Origin: Tremella fuciformis | Lineage: Eukaryota > Basidiomycota > Tremellomycetes > Tremellales > Tremellaceae | Length of the DNA stretch: 64,000 nucleotides | NCBI GenBank assembly: GCA_032768795.1 | Contig: CP136494.1 | Span: 1,798,001-1,862,000, forward strand | Reading direction: 5' to 3' | In this document: piece by piece, positions 43,044 to 54,923 of the stretch | Layout: each line of letters opens with the position of its first letter | Position numbering within the stretch: position 1 is the first letter of the stretch | The notes under the pieces: model-generated | What the model saw: the letters and a program-made list of their open reading frames with translations, nothing else | Database searches by the model: none | Told to the model about the DNA's origin: nothing | Program-made: the position numbers and the translations under genes

Positions 43044-43904
43044 CTACTTATGCAATGTCATGTATATCACGACTCCTCGCTCTTCCTGTAGCTGATCGGT
43101 TCGAAGATCCGGCCGGTATTCTTTCCAACCCGTCGCCGACCACTGAACTTCGCCACGGGGTATGACACGAGCACCACGGCTTTGTGCAGCAGCGATGAAG
43201 CGTTCCAGGGGGCCTCGGCCGGTGTGAAGGCCAGCGGTGATATGTGCGACGCCGTTCGGTGACAAGAGCTGGTATATGGAGTCGAGCAAAGCCGCATGCG
43301 CGTCGGTCACCCACAGTGTGTCGGCCAGGAAGAGCATGTCGAACGGGCAATCGGTCCCATCCGAAACTAGTGAGGCAAGAACGGATCCAGGCGGATCGCC
43401 CCATTTATGGCCTTCGACAGCCCATGATCCGGTGGGGTGTGCAGGTCCGCATGACCTCTGGAAATTCTCGCGAATGACCTCGAGGACCTCATCTATGGCC
43501 CAATCGGTTGACACGACCTTTGCGCCATATTGGCATGCGACGATACCCGGTAGCCCGGCTCCTGCGCCTAGCTCTGCAACTCTCGCATTGTGTACCGGGA
43601 TGAGAGGAACCAGGTCGGCAAGGAGTATCGATGAGAGCCAAAGATTGTTGGCTTGCAGAGTCGTATACAAGTCTGCCGGTGGCACAGGCAAGCGCAAGAG
43701 TACCGGTCTGGTCGGTCGTACTACGTCTGAGGTTTCGTGGTCGATGGGCGTGACATTGTTTGGTACAATGTTCGGGGTGTAAGGTATGAGCTGCTCGAGG
43801 GAGCCAGCCGAGAAAGCGATAGGAGGGATGTCAAATAAGGTCAACAGAGACGAGTCGAAGATGTCTGCGGCGTCTCCAGCCGCGACACTGGTGGCCGTGG
43901 CCAT
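43044..43904 (-). CDS. EFM7/NNT1-type lysine methyltransferase (METTL21-like)
   Basis: A seven-beta-strand SAM-dependent methyltransferase in a single exon of 286 residues. The ATG at 43904 gives MATATSVAAGDAADIFDSSL, then LFDIPPIAFSAGSLEQLIPY. The segment LRLPVPPADLYTTLQANNLW precedes the SAM-binding motif VAELGAGAGLPGIVACQYGA near 43560. Motif II-like KVVSTDWAIDEVLEVIRENF and the post-strand CPFDMLFLADTLWVTDAHAA follow. ELGAGAGLPG and the TD(W/Y) acidic loop are characteristic of yeast Efm7/Nnt1, which methylates the N-terminus and adjacent Lys of elongation factor 1A. The same substrate here is inferred from family. The further upstream frame lacks an ATG. Confidence 0.85.
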   Translation of the reverse strand: MATATSVAAGDAADIFDSSLLTLFDIPPIAFSAGSLEQLIPYTPNIVPNNVTPIDHETSDVVRPTRPVLLRLPVPPADLYTTLQANNLWLSSILLADLVPLIPVHNARVAELGAGAGLPGIVACQYGAKVVSTDWAIDEVLEVIRENFQRSCGPAHPTGSWAVEGHKWGDPPGSVLASLVSDGTDCPFDMLFLADTLWVTDAHAALLDSIYQLLSPNGVAHITAGLHTGRGPLERFIAAAQSRGARVIPRGEVQWSATGWKEYRPDLRTDQLQEERGVVIYMTLHK

Positions 43905-44165
43905 ATTCCATGGATTGAGACGAATAGAGGATGGACAGCCTCCACCGTGTAAAGGTGCCACAATGACCGGAGAAAGAGGAAATGCCGACCTGGTACGCGC
44001 ATGTGGCTGCCTGCTTCTGGGCCCTGGAGGAAAGGGGAAGCGCGACTAATGTACTGTACGCGGTAGACTATTAGCCTGTCACTTGCCACCGTCACTCCCT
44101 CATCATCTTTCGCTTCTCTTCCACCTCTCAACACACACCTCTGATCCTCGTCTCTCTCGCACACC

Positions 44166-45760
44166 ATGTCGCAGTCCCAGAACATCGCCCCGAGGGCTGA
44201 AGCCTCGCTCGGCGTTGCTCCGACCCCGCAGAACACCCCTCTCGACACCGCCGTCCTTGCCAACAGACCGGCCACCATCGGCAAGACTACCATGGAGGAG
44301 ATTGGCGAGGGTGAAGGTGACGAGGACGAGGACGGAGAGGATGCCGTTCCCATGAACCCTGCCAGCCTGCTTGCATCGGTAAGTTGGCCAGCTCTGCTCC
44401 ACTCCATAGGAAAATTTCAGTTCGGCATCCGTGCACCAGTATCATGGTGCCATCAGCAAAATTTCCCATTGTCACATGTCCAGCGGATGGTGTCAGCCAT
44501 GCTCATACGGTGGCTGACGTCTAGAACCCCGCCCTGCTCGCCCTCGCGCAGTCCAAATTCGACGCCCTCATTGGCCGCTCTTCCGGTTACATCGAGTCCC
44601 TCCCGACCGCTGTCCGCCGTAGGATTGATGGTCTCAAGGGTGTTCAAGTGGAGCACTCGAAGATCGAGTCCGAATTCCAGATGGCTATCCTCGACCTAGA
44701 GAAGAAGGTAAGCCAATTTTCCAATCAATCGGACATAGTTTGTCTGCGCTCCAGCTTGGCTCGATGGTTTCCGCATGATCGCACGTGTCGCCTTTGCTGA
44801 CTCCCAGTTCCTCGAGAAGTATGCGCCTCTGTACGATCGCCGATTGGCCATCATCACCGGCAAGGCCGAGCCCACTGATGCCGAGGTGGAAGCCGGCAAG
44901 AAGTCTGATGAGGATGAGGAAGACGACGAGGAGGAGGAGGGCGCCAAGATCGAGAGCGTGGAGGAGAAGGACTCCGAGGAGCTTACTGGGGTCCCTGAGT
45001 TCTGGCTCACTGCCCTCAAAAACCACGCCGCCATCGCCGACACTATCTCTGACCGAGATGAGGAGGTGGGCATCAAATGCCCACTGATCGCCACGCAATG
45101 GAGCTCACCTACAGGTCCTCAAACTCCTGACTGACATCCGCCTGTCATATCCTGAGGGAGGTCAACCTGGTTTCCGCCTTCACTTTACCTTTGCGCCCAA
45201 CGACTTTTTCGAGGACTCTGAGATCACCAAGACCTACTACTACCAGGTGCGTAGAACGACATTGCATGCTGAACCTCGCTCATAATGCAGGAGGAAGTCG
45301 GATATGGTGGCGACTTTGTCTATGACAAGGCAATTGGTCATGACATCAAGTGGAAGGAGGAGAAAGACCTTACAAAGAAGATCGAGATCAAGAAGCAGAG
45401 GAATAAGACCACCGGCCGGACACGTGTGATCAAGAAGAACGTCCCGACCGAATCCTTCTTCAACTTCTTCTACCCGCCGCAACCTCCTACCGAGGAGGCT
45501 TTGGAGAACGAGGACTTGGATGAGGACGAGATGGATGAATTGAACACCAAACTCGAGATGGACTACCAGTTTGGCGAGGACTTCAAGGAGAAGATCATCC
45601 CCCGAGCCGTCGACTACTTTACCGGCAAGGCTCTGCGGTATGAGGACGACTTCGATGAGGAGCTCGAGGAGGACTTTGAGGATGACGAGGACGAGGAGGA
45701 CGACGAAGACGACGAGGTGAGTCATGTGAAGCTGTTCCCGACGCAACTGACGAAAAGTAA
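44166..45760 (+). CDS. NAP1: Nucleosome assembly protein 1
   Basis: A histone H2A-H2B chaperone that shuttles histones and assists chromatin assembly. The ATG at 44166 gives [20 protein letters not shown]. The dimerising helix lies in [40 protein letters not shown] and [40 protein letters not shown] and [20 protein letters not shown], with [11 protein letters not shown], form the histone-binding earmuff domain. The acidic tail ends EEDDEDDE. The last intron, 45717-45757 (41 nt), places the stop TAA immediately after the acceptor. If it were retained, the frame would add about 70 unrelated residues. Short introns also interrupt the long helix. Confidence 0.94.
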
Positions 45761-46038
45761 TCGCTGCGGAGTCTTCGAGTGGTGTATGGCACCAACGTGT
45801 CGTTGGCGGTCAGAGCAATGCGTGTTCCTCATCGTCCGGTATATACTCGTCATGAACTTTCCCCGTCTCGCGCACAACATTCAACTTCCCCTCGATTGTG
45901 CTCAAGCATTCTCATCCGCCCCATCATGAACTAAATTAGACAGTCGTTCAGTCATCAGCTGCGATGTATATCATGCCACTGCGTGTTGGGTCAAACAACA
46001 ATCTATGATACGATGACGAAGCGAAAAGATATCATGAT

Positions 46039-46976
46039 CTACATGGGGATTGCTTTGAGCTCATTCAAGGTCCATCCTGCCGCACGCATGCTCTCGCCAC
46101 CGAGATCATGTACCTCTTCGTCCAGATGCCTGAAAAGCACTTCTCTGAAACCATCCATGATCCCCCTCAAAGCGCCCGCGTTGTATTTTGACGGATCCGC
46201 CAGCGAATCTTTCAAGAACCGCTCGTACCGCTCGAGACCTGCGCTCAGACCCTGCCTCAGGCCCTCCTCACACAAGAGACTCACCATCATGTATCGCCTT
46301 GTGACTCTTGAGATGCTCGCCGCCTTCCCTGGCACCCGCTTTGAACTGGGGCATCCTCCGAGCTAGCACGGGGAAAATGTACGCCTCTTCTATGCGGTGG
46401 TGCATGTCCAAGTGCTCGTATAGCCCTTGGGCCTCGCGCAGGAAGGACGGGAGGGTCTGGCCGGACTTGTGGAACGAGCCGTCTGCTTTCTGGCCATCAG
46501 CCCCGTCCCACTTTCCTTGCCATTACATCCCTGGCCACCGGATGGCTGTGAAGAGCGACACCGAGACTGACCTGGTAGATCTCGTTGAACTCGAGTCGAA
46601 AGTAGTTGTGGAAATGGTCCATGTGGTCCGCAAGGCGGTTCCACTGTCTCTCCTCCGCCGCAGACAGCTTTGGCTTTGCGCTCGAGGCGGCGCTGGAGGG
46701 GCCGCATGCCGAGCTCGACTTGCTCGAGTAGACCATCGCGCTCTGTGCAAGCAAAGGTGCTTCTGAAGATCGGGTCGACTGCTGCTGCCGCCAAGGGGAC
46801 GTGAGATACCTGTGCACGAAGCTGCCAGAGGCGCGAGTGGCAAGTGCCCCTCTGACGGGCGCGAGCGCGAGTAGTATGGCGATGAGAGCGACGAGTGCTA
46901 CGGCGACGATCGGCCCTCGATGAGAGGTGGTGCGACGTGTACGCTCTTTCTGCCTGTGAGGAGCAGGTGGGTGCAT
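46039..46976 (-). CDS. Membrane-anchored hemerythrin-like (HHE) protein
   Basis: The ATG at 46976 gives a basic N-terminus, then one hydrophobic anchor (VAVALVALIAILLALAPVRG, residues about 24-43), a Ser/Ala-rich linker and a four-helix HHE domain. Iron-ligand candidates are in RLADHMDHFHNYFR (helix 1), LYEHLDMHHRIEEAYIFP (HxxxE, helix 2), LKSHKAIHDGLDRYERFL (helix 3) and FREVLFRHLDEEVHDLGG (HxxxE, helix 4), the spacing expected for a di-iron hemerythrin fold. An intron near 46494-46575 joins EFNEIYQ to KADGSFHKSG. Hemerythrin-like domains bind oxygen, NO or act in iron or redox sensing; the role here is unknown. Soluble HHE proteins are common in fungi, while a long N-terminal anchor is less so. 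An additional small intron after FVHR cannot be excluded. Confidence 0.82.
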
Positions 46977-47256
46977 GAGGTGTCGTGCGGTGACATGCTG
47001 AGGTATTTCAAGGCAGGCGACCTCGCTCGCGCAGTGATGCGCCAATCCTGACCGCAGACCTTGGTCAGCTCAGTTCCGCCGGATCTACCCGGTAGGCTCC
47101 CCAGGAGAACGAGCGATGAATGGGAAGTAGGCACGCGGTCAGGGCATAGCGCATGGGTCGTCGTCATGCCCGCCGACGACAGCGAGCTCACCGCATTCAC
47201 TCGCGTTCACTGCATTCTTGTTGGCGACGAGAAGCGGCCGACCAGCTAGTAGCAGC

Positions 47257-48556
47257 ATGATCCTCCTAGAGGTGAGCTCCAATGCTGCCCAATGAAAAAG
47301 AGCTGACGACTAGTCTCACAGCGTTATCATCAACGATGCTCTCACGGACCGGTTTGAGAAGTGGGTCTCTGTGCTCTCTATCACGGGGTGCTGCAACTTG
47401 ACCTTGGTGTTGGACGCCCTCGAGGCCAAGACTGACAGCCCACTGCCACGACGAATAGGTGGACGCTGTGCTGACCACAGACCGTCCCGGATGGACATCC
47501 AGTTCGTAGACTTTGACAATGTCCGATTCCACCTCTCGACCGGCGAGTCCAAGTCGCAGATCCTACTGTCGATGGCCGTCCAGTGCTGGCCCGACTTGGT
47601 CAAGTACGGCGCGCGCGAGCATCTGCAGGAGCAGTACGGGGCGTATCTATTGTCCGAAGCGGAGACGGAACCGGAGTACAATGTGACGCTCTCGATCGAC
47701 CTGGACAAGCTGCCGGGGACACCAGGTGAGTGATCATTCCATGCTCCCGAACATAATGCCCTCGAAAGCTTGCGGGTCTCGCGCGAGGGCTGACCATCGC
47801 AGAAGAGCGCACGGCCCTCGTCAACCAGCTTGCCCTCCTCAAATCCACTGCCATGTCTGCGCCTTTCCTGTCTGCTTTCGCCGAGCAAGCGTCCCTCCAG
47901 TCTAGCTACAAAGAGCCAGCGGGCGCCCAACAGGTCGACCTTGCGCCTGCCGAGTCCAAGGGCGAACTGAAGATCGTGCGGTACAGGGAAGAGGAGGCCA
48001 TATTCATCCAGGCTAGAAATGATCGTGTAACGGTCATCTTCAGCACGGTCTTCAAGGAGGAGACCGACAGAGTATACGGAAGAGTGTTCTTGCAGGTCAG
48101 TGGCTTTCCTGGGTCCTTGCCGGGCGCTATGCTGATGTCCGAGGAATTCGTGGATGCACGTCGGTTGCAGAGCTTGCAATCTGCACCGCAGGTCACATAT
48201 TCGAACCGAGAGCCGCCGCTCGAGATCCGACATGTCCCAGGTCTGAAGAACGGCGAGGACTGGGGTTACGTGACGTTTGGTAAGTCTCTTGCCGGCGTGA
48301 AGCGCCCCAATGGTGCTGAGATCCAGTACTCTTTCCTCGACACTTTGCCAACCCGAGCCAGGCGCTCTCCACCATTCACCGCATACAGCTTTTCCGCGAC
48401 TACCTTCACTACCACATCAAATGCTCGAAAGCGTACATGCATTCTCGAATGCGGTACCGCGTAGCCGAGTTCCTCAAGATCCTCAACCGTGCCAAGCCAG
48501 AAGTAGCGACGCAGGAGAGAAAGACGGCGACTGGACGGACCTTCCGGTCGAGATGA
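47257..48556 (+). CDS. ARC35 (ARPC2): Arp2/3 complex 34-kDa subunit (ARPC2)
   Basis: ARPC2, with ARPC4, forms the structural core of the Arp2/3 complex that nucleates branched actin at endocytic patches. Exon 1 is the short MILLE, and the next exons give [15 protein letters not shown] and [18 protein letters not shown]. Later blocks are [72 protein letters not shown] and WGYVTF. The final exons give [37 protein letters not shown] and TGRTFRSR, all matching the human protein closely. The start agrees with the conserved family start MILLE. Introns near 47372-47490 are not fully resolved. Length is normal. Confidence 0.93.
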
Positions 48557-49526
48557 GGGAGGCGGTGAGAGCAGGAGTCAAAATGGATTTACTCGTTGTT
48601 TTGCAGATTGACGCCATGTATACATTGAAACGATACAGTACTGCACTGCGTGTTCGAGTAGTTTAAGCAGTAGCGGCGGACAACCATCGCAATGATCCTT
48701 CGGGATGGTCCTTTTCCGTTGGACTTGTGTGGCAAAGTGGTTCCGGACGCGTCTGACTTATTTTCTGTGTATTCCCAATGTCCGTCCGACTGCGTTCTGG
48801 TCAACGTTCTCTTTACCGTCCATATGCATCATGACCACCTTTGTGCATCTTTTATGCTCTGCACTACCCCTTGCGTGAGCATCCACAGGACGAGTGAGTG
48901 CAGCACAAACACAGTGAAACGCCGTTGGAGATCGCTTGCGGTGTGCAGCCCTCGGGGCTCAGGGGAGATGTTGTGTTGAGAGCAAGGGGCATGGCCATCC
49001 GACAGAACATGACATGCATCTCACTTTCACCATCCACCGAGCAGATCAGGCCAAGCAAGCAAAGACCCTGACCCCCCTGCTCTAGCCTGCCCCGCTCGCA
49101 CACAGCCCAGCCCAGCCTCCCCCTCCTGCCCTGGTGTTGTGCCATCCTCTGTCCTTGAACCGGTCGTTGATCTTCCAACTCGACTGGCTCACTTGTATCT
49201 TCATCTCCACCTCGACTCCCCCGCATCATCACGGCCCGCGTCTATCACTCTTTCTAGACGACCACGGGGCCTGTGCTCATCTCTTCCACGCCCCGACCGA
49301 CTCAGGTATCGAATCAACCAACGAAAGCGAGGCCGAACTCCCGCTGGATCAACACCCAAATACCCGAATCCAACCCAACCCCGCCGCCGTCCATCCTTCC
49401 TTGCCCTTTCTGCACTTCGTTTGAACAACTCGACCACCCTATCCTGTGCATCTCTTCTCCTCCATCTCACGCAGACTCGCCACGACGCTCTGATTCAGTC
49501 TCTCAGCAGCAAGAGCGACAGCAAAT
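48557..49526. promoter_or_regulatory. Long intergenic region upstream of the B-type cyclin gene
   Basis: 970 bp between ARPC2 and the cyclin gene, both rightward. The right half is strongly pyrimidine-rich (C and T tracts from about 49060 to 49500), as in a long 5' leader. No TATA box, RNA gene or convincing extra coding frame was seen. Its size suits a cell-cycle-regulated promoter (inference). Confidence 0.5.
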
Positions 49527-51295
49527 ATGGCCACCAGGGTGAGTGGTCGGATGACGTACGGCTATACCCCCGGTGAAAGAGCTAAACAACTTCCTTGATC
49601 TCGATTCAACCCTCTCCATTCTCACTCGCTCACCTCGCCCCTCCTCCCCCCTTCTCTTCCGCATACCTCTTCGGCTGATCCGCACCCTTCCATCTCCCCG
49701 CCATGCAGGCTGCCAACTCGCGCCGGGCACCCAGTCGATCGAGAACAGACGAAAATGCCATCCCCACCGGCACCACCAATGGCCTTCGTCAGAAACCGTC
49801 GCTATCATCACTAGGTCCCGCACAAAAGGTCGCTCAGCCGCAAGGGAAGAAGGCGGTACCGGCAGCCTCGAAAGCCGGCGCCAAGCGGGCGTTTGGCGGT
49901 GTGGTGTCTGGCAATGGCGGGTTGAAGGAGGAGTCGATGGAGGATGTGAAGAAGCCAGGTCAGCATCCCTTCTTCACATGCCTCGCTCTCGTCAGCTGAT
50001 ATACCAGTCAAAGGCTCCAAAGCCGCCTCAGTGGAAGCGCGCGCACCCCTACAATCACGCATCAACAATGCCCCCCATGTCCCCGCCCGAGTCATCGCCC
50101 CCGTACCACATCGTGCCAAGCCGCAGGTCCTTGACGCGTCGATACCCATGTCCGACGACCTGTCGGAGATGGACGTCGACACCAAGCGCCCGCACGATGT
50201 ACCGTCGACCGTTGAGGAGGAAGAGTCGCTAGAAGATGTGTCGGACGAGGAAGAGGAGGATGAGGATGACGAGGATGACTGGCTGCGCATGTCCGAGGAG
50301 GCTGCCGCGGCCGCAGAGCAAGAGCTGGCCATGGTACGGAGCGCGTTCAAAGATGATGTCGACATGTTTGACACGACCATGGTTGCCGAGTATGCCGACG
50401 AGATATTTGCGCACATGGAGAGGCTCGAGGACAGCGTCATGCCTAATCCGAGATATATGGATTTCCAAACAGAGATCGAATGGTGAGCACCTTTGGGCGG
50501 TTGACTGAGCCTCAGCTAATGTTCAGGACCATGCGGACAACATTGATCGACTGGCTGTTGCAAGTACACCTTCGGTATCACATGCTGCCAGAGACCCTTT
50601 GGATCGCCGTCAACCTTGTCGACCGATTCTTGTCCGTCCGCGTAGTGTCGCTTGTCAAGCTGCAACTTGTCGGCGTCACAGCCATGTTCATCGCCGCCAA
50701 ATACGAGGAGATTCTCGCACCAAGGTCGGTCATGACAAGTTAACCTTCGGACAAGAGCTGACTTGAAGCGTCGAGGAGTTTGTCTACATGACAGAGAACG
50801 GCTACAACAAGGACGAGATCCTCAAGGGGGAGCGCATCATCCTCCAGACCCTCGACTTCACCGTCTCTTCATACTGCTCGCCCTACTCATGGGTCCGCCG
50901 GATCTCCAAGGCCGACGACTACGACATCCAGACCCGCACACTGTCAAAGTTCCTCATGGAGGTGACACTGCTGGACCACCGATTCTTGCGGTGCAAGCCC
51001 AGCATGATTGCCGCCATCGGCATGTACCTCTCGCGGAAGATGCTGAATGGGGACTGGGTCAGTCGTGCCTCCTGCAGCGTGAGCCGCGCTGACGCTTCAG
51101 AACGAGGCGTTTGTCTTCTACTCGGGCTTCACAGAGTCGCAACTCATCCCCGGCGCCTCGCTGCTGTGCGAGCGCCTCATCGAGCCTGACTTTGAGTCGG
51201 TGTACGTGTACAAGAAGTACTCGAACAAGAAGTTCCTACGCGCATCGACGTTTGCCCGCGAGTGGGCCCAGCAACACGCCGCCACGGCGTGGTAG
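49527..51295 (+). CDS. B-type mitotic cyclin
   Basis: The regulatory partner of Cdk1. The first exon is only MATR (ATG 49527), followed by a 170-nt intron (49539-49708) and AANSRRAPSRSRTDENAIPT. The ATG at 49703 (MQAANSRR) is an in-frame alternative start. A destruction box RAPLQSRIN (RxxLxxxxN) is near residue 100. An acidic stretch follows, then the cyclin N box: YADEIFAHMERLEDSVMPNP, RTTLIDWLLQVHLRYHMLPE, TLWIAVNLVDRFLSVRVVSL and KLQLVGVTAMFIAAKYEEIL. The C box has GERIILQTLDFTVSSYCSPY, LSKFLMEVTLLDHRFLRCKP and SMIAAIGMYLSRKMLNGDW. The C-terminus ends WAQQHAATAW. DWLLQVH and FIAAKYEE are hallmark B-cyclin residues. The exact CLB class is not assigned. Confidence 0.93.
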
Positions 51296-51759
51296 CGACA
51301 CCGACACGCTGTACGCCCGTCCATGTCACCTGTCATATAATCACATCGAACCACCCATCCATCCGTCGTGCACTCGCACGCCCACGCCCGCGACCACGAC
51401 ACAGCACACGCACGTTCCGCCTCTTTGGATATTCCCCCGGTCTCTTGCATACCCCTTTTCTTGAGGACATTTCTATCCCATACCAGACCAGCCGTAGCTC
51501 ATAAATTCATAACACGCCGCGTACCTACCTCTTGATTCCCACTCCTTGCGCTTTTCCGGATATGGCGCACGTCGTAAGTAGCATATCCACCTCATCCTTG
51601 CCGAGCGTCCCGCACGAGTCGCATGCATCTCGTGGGCCATGAAGGTTCCCAAGGCCCGAGCTGGGCATGGTGATCGCTCATGCTCACATCGACATGGCGA
51701 GTCATTATGAGTTTCTAGTCCGCTGATAGATTACACAACCATCCGCCCACTCGCAACTG
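51296..51759. other. Convergent intergenic region (cyclin / EFR3)
   Basis: 464 bp holding the two 3' ends. No gene, repeat or structured element was recognised. Confidence 0.5.
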
Positions 51760-54700
51760 TCATGCCCGAGGAGGTCCTGCAGGCTGCGGGGCAGCATGCC
51801 CGTTCGGCCTCGCACCCGAGCCGCGCTTCGTGCCCTTCTTCTCAAAGATGTCCCGCAACACATCCTTGATGTCCGCATTGCCGTGTCCCGGCTGACGCTT
51901 CTTGGCCGCACCCGCCAAATCATCATGCAAGGGGCCAGTCACAGTGGTGGACACCACGCTGGGGGCCGCCGAACCGACATACGAGGCCGTGCGTTGGCCC
52001 AGGGCCTCGCGCAGGTCCGTGACATCGACCGGGCGGGTCATCTGCTTGGCGAACGAATGATACGACGAGTTGTCGATGTTCATCAGGACCTTGGCGACGT
52101 CGAGGTGGGTGTCCTGCGGCGGACGTATTTGTGCCGACGAGAAACGCTCCACGGCTGGGTGTCAGCTTGGACATTAACGGGAAGCTGGACGTACAGTCCT
52201 TCAGGGCGGTCTCTACGGTCCAGCGGGTCGTCCAGCGCTTGATCAGCGTGGCGGTCTCTCTGCCTGTCTTGGTCTGGACAGACTCGGATGCCGCCAAACC
52301 TGCGACGATCCCCTCGGGATCCACCAGCGGCTGCGAGGTGGCGCTCGACTCGCCCTCGATAGAATGAGGGTAGAATTGTACCGTCTCTTCGGGCGCAGGC
52401 AGAGGTTGGCCTTCCGGCTCTGCCTGCATGTTCGGTACCACTAGCGGCTCGGGAAGGGTATCGAGTGCCTGAGCGTCAGCGGTAGCTCTGATCCTTCCGA
52501 TCAGAGCCTTACCTTTCTCGCCAAGGCAATGACATCTGGTATGTCCCACTGTCGCCCGATGTAGATCCACAGGATTGAGACAGTCTCTCTGATTGCCCGC
52601 TTCCGCTCCAGCACCCAAGCTCCCGATCGTCCGTCGCCTGGCCGTCTCACCAACTCCGATCCTGCATCTTTATCAAGAGCCAGTAGCATCGGTACGCCTG
52701 TCAACAACGCCGCCACAGGTTGTGCCGCATGTGCCTCTTCGAGGATTTTAATGATGGCCGCAAAATCGAAAGGCGTCGCGACATTGTCATACGAGGACAG
52801 AATAGCTGCCGAGTTGACTCGGTTGAGAGGCAAGGAGACTCTACGAGAGGCGCGCACGTTTTTCCGCGGTGGTGTGGAATTACCGGTATGTGGTGGTGTA
52901 GCTGTACCGTTTGACTGCGGTGTGCCGGACGGCGTGGCCTCAGTCAGGTTGAACTTGACTCCTCTGCCTCGAGCAGATCCACCATCCCCATTGGCACTCA
53001 CACCAGCATGTGCCGAGCCCTCGTATGCTGTTGTCGCCAGGGCTGATTGAGAAGGAGGGGCAGGCGTCCCGGTCGGACTGTCGTCTGGCGAACCAGCACC
53101 GAGACAGGAAGACATTGCAAGCGTGTACACAGCAGCGTGCAGGGCGTTGCAAAAGCGATAGCCGGTAAGGTCGCTCGGTCGGTGTTTTGTAGACCGCGGC
53201 ATCTCGTGTTGGAGATAGAGGATGAGGGCGCGCGCATATGCCGCGCGGACAGGGTACGACGCTTCGCACAGGAGAGCGAGGGTTTCTTGCCACACTTCGG
53301 GTGCGACTGGATTCCGCCTGCCCGCCCTCGGCCTCGGTGCTTCAAGGGGTGTCTCCACTTGCGGTGCCTTGCCCTTCTCGAGGCTCGCAGACGGTGGCGG
53401 AGACAATCGACCTTCCGCCTCGTCTGCCAGCTTGGCACGGGCCATGACGCCTGTGATGCAGTGTATGAGGACGCGCAGGATCTCTGGACGGTCCTTGTCC
53501 GTCGGGGGTATCTGGGATATGCGAATGGCGAGCTCCTCGACGATATCGTTGATCTGATCAGAGTAGTATATATGGGTGCCGAGTGACGATATGCACTGTA
53601 CGAGCGGAGGAAGGAGGGCGTCCTGGCTGTCGGACTGGATGCGCCTGATGATGAGTGTGACGAGGGAGTTGGCAAGATCGGTGACGGCAAGACCGACGAG
53701 GGAGATGGGAGAGTTGAGGACGGTGGTGACCATGGCCAGCGCGGTCATGTGTTTCAGACCGGCTTGACCATCGGGCAGCTCGTTAAGAAGCTCGACAATC
53801 TTCGTCGGGACGACGAAACGGTATTGCAGCATCATGGCCCCGGTGAGCCTCTCTGCGAGCCAGCAGCTCCGTTCCACGTCTCTCCAGCCCTCCTGGTCGA
53901 GAAAGCCGAAAACCGCATCGAGGACGTGAGACGCCTGGGTGATCTGACAATGGCCAAAGAGGGTCTTGAGAGACCGCAGCGCGGCCCCGAGTACGTCCGA
54001 CGTGGAAGGGCTCTTCTCGCCCGGCACGTGAGCGTGTAGTGAGGGCGCGCGACGGTCGTTGACGGGCCGACGGGCGGCAAACTCGGAGAAGAAGGGGGAG
54101 GGGGAAGCGTCCATCTCCAGCTTGGCCGTCTCGAGCTTGAGCTCGGACATGGTGCCCTGGTAGATGTTGGCCATGAGGGGCGGGATGAGGATATTGGCCT
54201 GGCGCGGGAACTCGGTGGTGGACGAGAACATGGCGTCCGACGAGGCGGCGCCATTGAGCGCAGCGAGGGCGATGAGGCGCGTGCGCGACTTCATCTCTGT
54301 GTCCGGGTGCTCCTTCTCTGACGCCGCGGCGTGGGGCGCGGGCGCGGCGCCCGGGTCGAGGGCCATGGTGCCGAATTTCCGCAGGACGGTGAGGTACGTG
54401 CTGGCGACGAGCGAGTCGGCCGAGATGGAGGTCCCATCTGTGAAGGTGCAGAAGGCGATGAAGGCCGATGCGGCGCGCCCAACGACCTCGAGGTCGAGCG
54501 CGTTCTGCTGGTAGACCTTGACGTCCAGGGCGGTGGAGACTATGCGCACGATGTGTCGCGCAAAGAGGGCGAGGTCGTTCTTGCACTCGACGATGAGGGC
54601 TTTGAGGATGGCGAGGGAGATGAGGAGGGCGCTGGGCGGGCGTCAGGTCGAGATCTCTCGTGTGGGGGTCGGACTGACGCTCTTGACCGGGGATATCCCC

Positions 54701-54923
54701 CCGTGCTCTTCTGCGCCTCCTTCCTCACCCGCCCCTCGAGCTCCTCTCCGACCTTGGGCAACAGGCTGCTCTTATTCCGTGCAGAATACGTCAACTTGCT
54801 CAGGTCCTGAGAGAGGGGCCGATACTCCGGCCCGGCGGCCTGCAGCTGCTTCGGGGGCGGGTAGCAGTCGTTGAGGAGAGACACCTCGGGCCGGAGCTTG
54901 GCGCAGGGCAGACAGCCGGACAT
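51760..54923 (-). CDS. EFR3: EFR3, plasma-membrane anchor of the PI4-kinase (Stt4) complex
   Basis: Efr3 is a palmitoylated or basic-patch-bound HEAT/ARM-repeat protein that, with Ypp1/TTC7, brings Stt4 (PI4KIII-alpha) to plasma-membrane patches. The ATG at 54923 gives MSGCLPCAKLRPEVSLLNDC, with two early cysteines suited to acylation, then SQDLSKLTYSARNKSSLLPK, the conserved Efr3 start. After an intron near 54640-54690, a long exon encodes HEAT-like helices (VVGRAASAFIAFCTFTDGTS, SLVTLIIRRIQSDSQDALLP, VEELAIRISQIPPTDKDRPE, VWQETLALLCEASYPVRAAY). A disordered Ser/Thr/Pro segment (near 52800-53080) precedes IKILEEAHAAQPVAALLTGV and ILWIYIGRQWDIPDVIALA. The C-terminal exons end KKRQPGHGNADIKDVLRDIF and a Pro/Ala tail. 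The upstream frame lacks ATG. Confidence 0.88.

Noticed and set aside
45285..45929. NAP1 C-terminus reading through to 45929
   Set aside because: The extra 70 residues are unlike NAP1, and a perfect 41-nt intron places a stop right after the acidic tail.
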